In this document: positions 23,466 to 27,741 of the stretch, piece after piece
How the letters are laid out: each line of letters opens with the position of its first letter
How positions within the stretch are numbered: position 1 is the stretch's first letter
DNA from: JAQAZP01 sp965531145
GTDB taxonomy: Bacteria; Acidobacteriota; JAQAZP01
DNA: 27,741 nucleotides
Direction: 5' to 3'
NCBI GenBank assembly: GCA_965531145.1
Contig: CBESOE010000044.1
Span: 1-27,741, forward strand
Made by a program: the position numbers and the translations under genes
Notes under the pieces: model-generated
What the model was told of the DNA's origin: nothing
What the model saw: the letters and a program-made list of their open reading frames with translations, nothing else
The model's database searches: none

Positions 23466-24791
23466 ATGAGTACCAACCATCCGCTGCTGAACATGCACAC
23501 CCAGGAATTTGTCCGTTTCCTCCGCACCGAGGGCATCCGTCGTTTTCATTTTGTCCATGACGCCGGTGCAAAAACCATGACCGCCTCGCACCCCCAGCTG
23601 CAGCCCCTGGCCGACTTCATTCTCACCGACCAGCGGGACTTCATGGAACACGAGGGCGCCTTTTTCCAGGTGAGCAACGAGCACGACACCCTGCAGGGGG
23701 CCTTTGTCCACCGCACCCGTCGGGGTCAGGCCGCCGGCGGAGTGCGATACTGGCAGTATGAGACGGTGGAGGACTACCTGCGGGACGGGCTGCGCCTGGC
23801 CAAGGGGATGACCCGCAAGAACGCCCTGGCCGGTCTCTGGTGGGGCGGCGGCAAGGGGGTGATGGCCCACAATCCCGAGGTGGACAAATACGACCACGAT
23901 ACCCGGGAAGACATCTACCGCGAGTTCGGTGAGCTGATGACCGCCATCCGCGGCTGTTACGTCACCGCCGAAGACGTGGGAACCCACGTCACCGACATGG
24001 CCAACGTCTTTGCCCGCACCCGCTTCACCACCTGCATCCCCCACGGGGTGGGCGGCAGCGGCAACCCCTCGGTGCCCACGGCCCGCGGGGTAGTGGCCGG
24101 CATGGAAGCGGCTTTGGCATTTCTCGGCGAGGGAACCCTGGAGGGCAAAAAGGTGGCGGTGCAGGGGATGGGCAACGTGGCTGCCCCGCTGATCCGCTTC
24201 CTGCTGGAGAAAAAAGTGGCCAGGGTGGTGGCCTGCGACATCAACCCCGCCCTCGTCGAACCGATTCACCAGTCGTTCCCCGACGAACTGGTGGAACCGC
24301 GGATCGTCGCCCCGGATGACCTGTCGATCTTTGCCGAGGAGTGCGACATCCTCTCCCCCTGCGCCTGCGGGGCGGTGCTCAACCCCGAGACCATTCCGAT
24401 GATCCGGGCCAGGATCGTCTGCGGCGCGGCCAACAACCAGTTGGAGGATGGGGCACGGGACGACCTCCTGCTCCATGAAAAAGGCATCCTCTACGTCCCC
24501 GATTTCCTGACCAACCGCATGGGGATCGTCAACTGTGCCAACGAGCAGGACGGCTCGGTAAACCACGACCCGATGATCGAACGCCACCTGGAACGGGAGT
24601 GGAAGCACTCGATCCACCAGGCGGCCACCCGGGTGCTGGAGCGCTCGAAGGAGAGCGGTGACCCGCCGGCGGTGGTGGCCATGGCCCTGGCCGACGAACT
24701 CTCCATGGAAAAGCACCCGCTCACCGGGCACCGCGGCCAGCAGATCATCGACTCCCTGGTGGCCGACTGCTGGTACGAGGAAGACAACTGA
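23466..24791 (+). CDS. Glu/Leu/Phe/Val-type amino-acid dehydrogenase
   Basis: 441-residue NAD(P)-dependent oxidative deaminase of the ELFV family. The substrate domain has MTRKNALAGLWWGGGKGVM with Lys118 and Lys130 spaced 12 apart, exactly as K68 and K80 of leucine dehydrogenase, and TAEDVGT with the catalytic Asp. The Rossmann domain begins KVAVQGMGNVAAPLI, the GxGNVA motif, with acidic D after VVACDINPA, favouring NAD. The central GVGGSGNPSVPTARGV and length lie between leucine and glutamate dehydrogenases, so the amino acid is not assigned. ATG 23466 is chosen; ATG 23394 in frame has no ribosome-binding site. A recD2-like gene follows after 19 nt, so the two may share a transcript. Confidence 0.9.
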   Translation: MSTNHPLLNMHTQEFVRFLRTEGIRRFHFVHDAGAKTMTASHPQLQPLADFILTDQRDFMEHEGAFFQVSNEHDTLQGAFVHRTRRGQAAGGVRYWQYETVEDYLRDGLRLAKGMTRKNALAGLWWGGGKGVMAHNPEVDKYDHDTREDIYREFGELMTAIRGCYVTAEDVGTHVTDMANVFARTRFTTCIPHGVGGSGNPSVPTARGVVAGMEAALAFLGEGTLEGKKVAVQGMGNVAAPLIRFLLEKKVARVVACDINPALVEPIHQSFPDELVEPRIVAPDDLSIFAEECDILSPCACGAVLNPETIPMIRARIVCGAANNQLEDGARDDLLLHEKGILYVPDFLTNRMGIVNCANEQDGSVNHDPMIERHLEREWKHSIHQAATRVLERSKESGDPPAVVAMALADELSMEKHPLTGHRGQQIIDSLVADCWYEEDN

Positions 24792-24810
24792 GCAGGAGGA
24801 TCCACCCACC

Positions 24811-26997
24811 GTGACCCCTGAGAAGTCATCGCCGCCCACCGAACAGCTGGAGGCCGTGCTGGACCACTTCGTCTACCGCAACGAGGACGACGGGTGGAGC
24901 GTGGTACGGCTCTCGGTTCCCGGCCGGCGGGACACGGTGACCGCGGTGGGCAACTTCCTCGGCGTCCAGCCCGGCGAGAGCCTCAAGCTCACCGGCAACT
25001 GGGTGCGCGATCCTAAATACGGCAGGCAGTTCAAGGCCACCTCGTTCCAGTCGGTGCTCCCCGGCACCCTGGAGGGGATCGAGAAGTATCTCGGCTCGGG
25101 GCTGATCAAGGGCATCGGCAAGGTGATGGCCGAACGGCTGGTCAAGCACTTCGGCCAACGGACCCTGGAGGTGATCGAGCGCAAGAGCAAGCGGCTCAAC
25201 GAAGTGGAGGGGATCGGCAAGGTGCGGGCCCGGCTGATCCGCGAGTCGTGGGCCGAGCAGCGGGAGATCAAGGACGTGATGATCTTCCTCCAGTCCTACT
25301 CGGTCTCCACCGCCTTTGCCATCCGCATCTACAAGAAATACGGCAACGACGCGGTGCGCCTGGTCCGTGACAACCCCTACCGGCTGGCCACCGACTTCCA
25401 CGGCATCGGCTTCAAGACCGCCGACCGGATCGCGGCCAGCCTCGGAGTGGAACCGGCGTCGCCCCAGCGGGCCGAAGCGGGCACCCTCTTCACCCTGGGC
25501 CAGGCCTCGGAGGAGGGCCACGTCTTTGTCCCGGCCCAGGAACTGATCTCGCGCACGGCGGAGATGCTCGGGGTGCCGGAAGAGGTGGCCGCCGGCGCCG
25601 TGGAGGCAACCTCAGCCGGCAGTGATTCCCGGCTGGTGGTGGAGAAGGGGGTGCTGGCCGACGACGACGCGGTCTTCCTCCGCACGCTGCACGCCCGGGA
25701 AGATGGCGCGGCCCGGCTGCTGCGCCGGCTGCTGGAGACGCCGGTGACCCCGGTGGCCATTGACGTGCCCAAGGCGCTGGCCTGGTTTGAGGAACGGCAG
25801 AAAATCCAGCTGGCCGAGAAACAGGGGGAGGCGATCAGCCGCGCCCTCACCGGCAAGGTGCTGGTGATCACCGGCGGGCCGGGCACCGGCAAGACCACCC
25901 TGGTCAAGGGCATCATCAGCATCCTGGAGAAGAAGGGCCGGAGGATTTTGCTCTGCGCCCCCACCGGTCGGGCGGCCCAGCGATTGCAGGAAGCCACCGG
26001 CCGCGAAGCCAAGACCGTTCACCGCATGCTGAAGTTCAACCCACGAAACTTCGGCTTCGACCACCATCAGGACAACCCGCTGGCAGTCGACGTGCTGATC
26101 GTCGACGAGGTGTCCATGGTGGACATCTCGCTCTTCCAATCGATCCTCGCCGCCCTGCCCCCCTGGTGCCAGCTGATCCTGGTGGGCGACATGGACCAGC
26201 TGCCCTCGGTGGGTCCGGGCAGCGTACTGCGCGACCTGATCCGCTCCGGCGCAGTGGAGGTGGCCCGGCTCACCGAGATCTTCCGCCAGGCCCAGGAAAG
26301 CTCAATCGTGGTCAATGCCCACCTGATCAACAAGGGCCAGGTGCCCAACCTCGAACTGGCCGGAGACGATCTCGATTTCTTCTTCATCGAACGCGACGAG
26401 CCGGAGGAGGCGTTGGCCACCATCCTCGAGCTGGTGGCCCGCCGCATCCCCCAGCGGTTCCACCTCGACCCGCTGGATGACATCCAGGTCCTCTCGCCGA
26501 TGCACCGCGGCACCATCGGCACGGCCAACCTCAACAGCGAGCTGCAGCAGCTGCTCAACCCCGAGGGCGCCGCCGTGGGCACCGGCGCCAAGGGGTTCCG
26601 CATCGGAGACAAGGTGATGCAGGTGCGGAACAACTACGACCTCAACGTCTACAACGGGGACATCGGCCGGATCCTGATGGTGGACGAGAAGGCGCGGGAG
26701 GTGACGGTCCGCTTCGACAGCCGGCTGGTACGCTATGACGCTCTCGATCTGGACGAGCTGATGCTGGCCTACGCCTGCTCGGTGCACAAGTCCCAGGGCA
26801 GCGAGTACTCGGCCGTGGTCATCCCCATCCATACCCAGCACTACCTGATGCTGCAACGCAACCTGCTCTACACCGGGATCACCAGGGGCAAGAAACTGGT
26901 GGTACTGGTGGGTTCCCGCCGGGCAGTGACCCTGGCGGTGAAGAACGACAAGATCCGCCAGCGCTACACCCGCCTCGCCGAACGCCTGCGGTCGTAA
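24811..26997 (+). CDS. recD2: RecD2-like ATP-dependent DNA helicase
   Basis: 728-residue superfamily 1B helicase, 5'-3' direction in characterised members, not requiring RecBC. The N-terminal part has an OB-like segment (VVRLSVPGRRDTVTAVGNF) and helix-hairpin-helix repeats (GIGKVMAERLVKHFG, GIGKVRARLI, GIGFKTADRIA). The motor follows with ITGGPGTGKTTLVKG (Walker A), LIVDEVSMVD (Walker B), GDMDQLPSVGPG, and the C-terminal domain with YACSVHKSQGSEY and YTGITRGKK. Family members repair DNA and handle stalled forks. The start is GTG at 24811, preceded by AGGAGGA at 10 nt; an open frame from 24658 runs inside the dehydrogenase gene and is ignored. Confidence 0.94.
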   Translation: MTPEKSSPPTEQLEAVLDHFVYRNEDDGWSVVRLSVPGRRDTVTAVGNFLGVQPGESLKLTGNWVRDPKYGRQFKATSFQSVLPGTLEGIEKYLGSGLIKGIGKVMAERLVKHFGQRTLEVIERKSKRLNEVEGIGKVRARLIRESWAEQREIKDVMIFLQSYSVSTAFAIRIYKKYGNDAVRLVRDNPYRLATDFHGIGFKTADRIAASLGVEPASPQRAEAGTLFTLGQASEEGHVFVPAQELISRTAEMLGVPEEVAAGAVEATSAGSDSRLVVEKGVLADDDAVFLRTLHAREDGAARLLRRLLETPVTPVAIDVPKALAWFEERQKIQLAEKQGEAISRALTGKVLVITGGPGTGKTTLVKGIISILEKKGRRILLCAPTGRAAQRLQEATGREAKTVHRMLKFNPRNFGFDHHQDNPLAVDVLIVDEVSMVDISLFQSILAALPPWCQLILVGDMDQLPSVGPGSVLRDLIRSGAVEVARLTEIFRQAQESSIVVNAHLINKGQVPNLELAGDDLDFFFIERDEPEEALATILELVARRIPQRFHLDPLDDIQVLSPMHRGTIGTANLNSELQQLLNPEGAAVGTGAKGFRIGDKVMQVRNNYDLNVYNGDIGRILMVDEKAREVTVRFDSRLVRYDALDLDELMLAYACSVHKSQGSEYSAVVIPIHTQHYLMLQRNLLYTGITRGKKLVVLVGSRRAVTLAVKNDKIRQRYTRLAERLRS

Positions 26998-27026
26998 AAC
27001 CGCATCGTCATTGCCCGCCTCTTTCC

Positions 27027-27054
27027 TTGACGCACAGGTTTTCCGTATTAGACT
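27027..27054 (+). promoter_or_regulatory. Possible promoter for the integrase remnant
   Basis: TTGACG (27027-27032), 16 nt, TAGACT (27049-27054), 74 nt before the ATG at 27129. The -10 box is weak. Confidence 0.35.
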
Positions 27055-27128
27055 TAACAGGAGATACCTGCTCTCTTCCTCTCTAACCGGGCTACGTGTT
27101 TCTTCAGGTACCAGATGAGAGGACACAC

Positions 27129-27590
27129 ATGATTACCACTTCTTTTTCAGTCAGTTACCGTCCCACAAACACCGCAGGCCTTCTCCAGCCCGCCAGGATC
27201 TCCGAGTCTTCCGCCGCCCCTTACTGCGGACCAAAGCTGATCGATCGGGTCCGCCAGGCAATCCGGATACGCCATTACAGCCACCGGACCGAGGAGGCTT
27301 ACGTCTCCTGGATCGTCCGCTTCGTCCGCTTCAGTGGCATGCGCCAACACCTCCACGAGTCGGTGCTCCAAAGGGCAATCAAGAAGGCCGTGCGTCAAAG
27401 CGGCATAACCAAGCCGGCCACCAGCCACACCCTACGGCACTCATTCGCCACTCACCTGCTTGAGGCCGGATACGACATCAGAACCGTCCAGGAGCTGCCA
27501 GGCCACCGCAGCCTGAACACCACCATGATCTATACCCACGTGCTCAACCGTGGAAAGCTCGGAGTAAAGAGCCCAATGGACAATCTGTGA
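27129..27590 (+). pseudogene. intI: Integron integrase (IntI-type) with large internal in-frame deletion
   Basis: The 153-residue frame joins two ends of a tyrosine recombinase. The N-terminal part has PKLIDRVRQAIRIRHYSHRTEEAYVSWI and RFVRFSGM, the DNA-binding domain typical of integron integrases (residues about 35-70). Directly after GMR comes HLHESVLQRAIKKAVRQSG and then TSHTLRHSFATHLLEAGYDI, GHRSLNTTMIYTHVLNRG, which is the C-terminal catalytic end. About 170 residues are missing, including the first catalytic Arg and the IntI-specific helix. Remaining are His/Arg (LRH), the second His (GHR) and Tyr. The usual length is about 320-340, so it cannot recombine. The frame is intact, suggesting a recent deletion. 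ATG 27129 has GAGAGGA ahead; a GTG at 27096 is less likely. Confidence 0.85.
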
Positions 27591-27633
27591 AAGGAGCTTA
27601 GATCAACCCCAGGCAATCAACAGCATATTTACC

Positions 27634-27656
27634 TAGGCTGCATTTCCCGCAGCCTA
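27634..27656. repeat. Hairpin after the integrase remnant
   Basis: taggctgc (27634-27641) pairs with gcagccta (27649-27656), 8 bp with a 7-nt loop, 44 nt after the stop. No T-run follows. The remaining 85 nt to the window edge hold a TATAAT (27688-27693) without a good -35 box and nothing else I can support. Confidence 0.5.
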
Positions 27657-27741
27657 TCCATTCATAGTGCTGCCCGAATCGATAGAGTATAATTGGGGAA
27701 AGTAAGGAATTTTTCGATACAACTGAACGTATTCACCTCAT

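Noticed and set aside
23265..24839. 524-codon open frame antisense to the dehydrogenase
   Set aside because: The plus-strand frame has the ELFV motifs; the antisense frame has His/Val/Gly-rich shadow composition.
26998..27128. Possible attI site upstream of the integrase (ACTTAAC at 27052-27058 fits RYYYAAC)
   Set aside because: A 7-mer with four degenerate positions is expected by chance in this length, and no cassette or second core site follows; recD2 lies directly to the left in the opposite sense to that expected of cassettes.
27591..27741. attC site or gene cassette after the integrase
   Set aside because: No GTTRRRY/RYYYAAC pair flanks the hairpin at 27634-27656.
1..27741. tRNA, rRNA or CRISPR array
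   Set aside because: No cloverleaf-like sequence, rRNA segment or regularly spaced repeats were seen on reading both strands.

Overview
This is a GC-rich bacterial chromosome segment with densely packed genes. It looks gammaproteobacterial: it carries a YaiL/DUF2058-type protein, a hybrid kinase with the BarA-like order HisKA-HATPase-REC-REC-Hpt, Tag DNA glycosylase, and a relic of an integron integrase. The assignment is inference; no rRNA or taxonomic marker is present. Three promoters share the form TTGACA-N17/18-TATAGT.

Layout. 1-632: C-terminal end of a secreted protein with a PPC domain, closed by a strong terminator. 826-5693: DEAD-box RNA helicase, then a large hybrid histidine kinase. 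5841-9215: a COG2108-like radical SAM protein followed after 3 nt by a PNPase gene, converging on a DUF2058 gene (9212-9694, minus). 10033-10710: small secreted protein. 10711-11102: a non-coding stretch that can fold into a closed three-way junction and a second long hairpin.

11103-14689 is the most interesting part. Four tightly overlapping genes encode an isochorismatase-fold cysteine hydrolase, a thioredoxin-reductase-like flavoprotein without the CxxC, a short RlmN/Cfr-like radical SAM protein, and an adenosine-deaminase-like protein. The radical SAM protein keeps the methyl-carrier cysteine and the CxxxCxxC cluster motif. It lacks the N-terminal domain of RlmN and has Ile where RlmN has the resolving Cys118. 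The deaminase has Asn where ADA has Asp296. I infer a small-molecule or nucleoside-modifying pathway in which the flavoprotein feeds electrons to the radical SAM enzyme. I do not recognise it as a described system.

14735-16589 (minus): an ECF sigma factor whose frame has no ATG/GTG/TTG ahead of region 2 (probable AUU start), overlapping a membrane anti-sigma-like gene. 16754-16814: a perfect 28-bp inverted repeat. 16857-17405 (minus): an HD-fold protein with Ala in place of the HD histidine, divergent from an operon (17625-20610) of membrane SGNH protein, membrane-anchored GH18-like barrel and Tag glycosylase, each overlapping by ATGA. 20624-23071 (minus): Ser/Thr kinase with TPRs. 23466-26997: amino-acid dehydrogenase and RecD2-like helicase. 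27129-27590: integron integrase with a large in-frame internal deletion. No tRNA, rRNA, CRISPR array or intact mobile element was seen.
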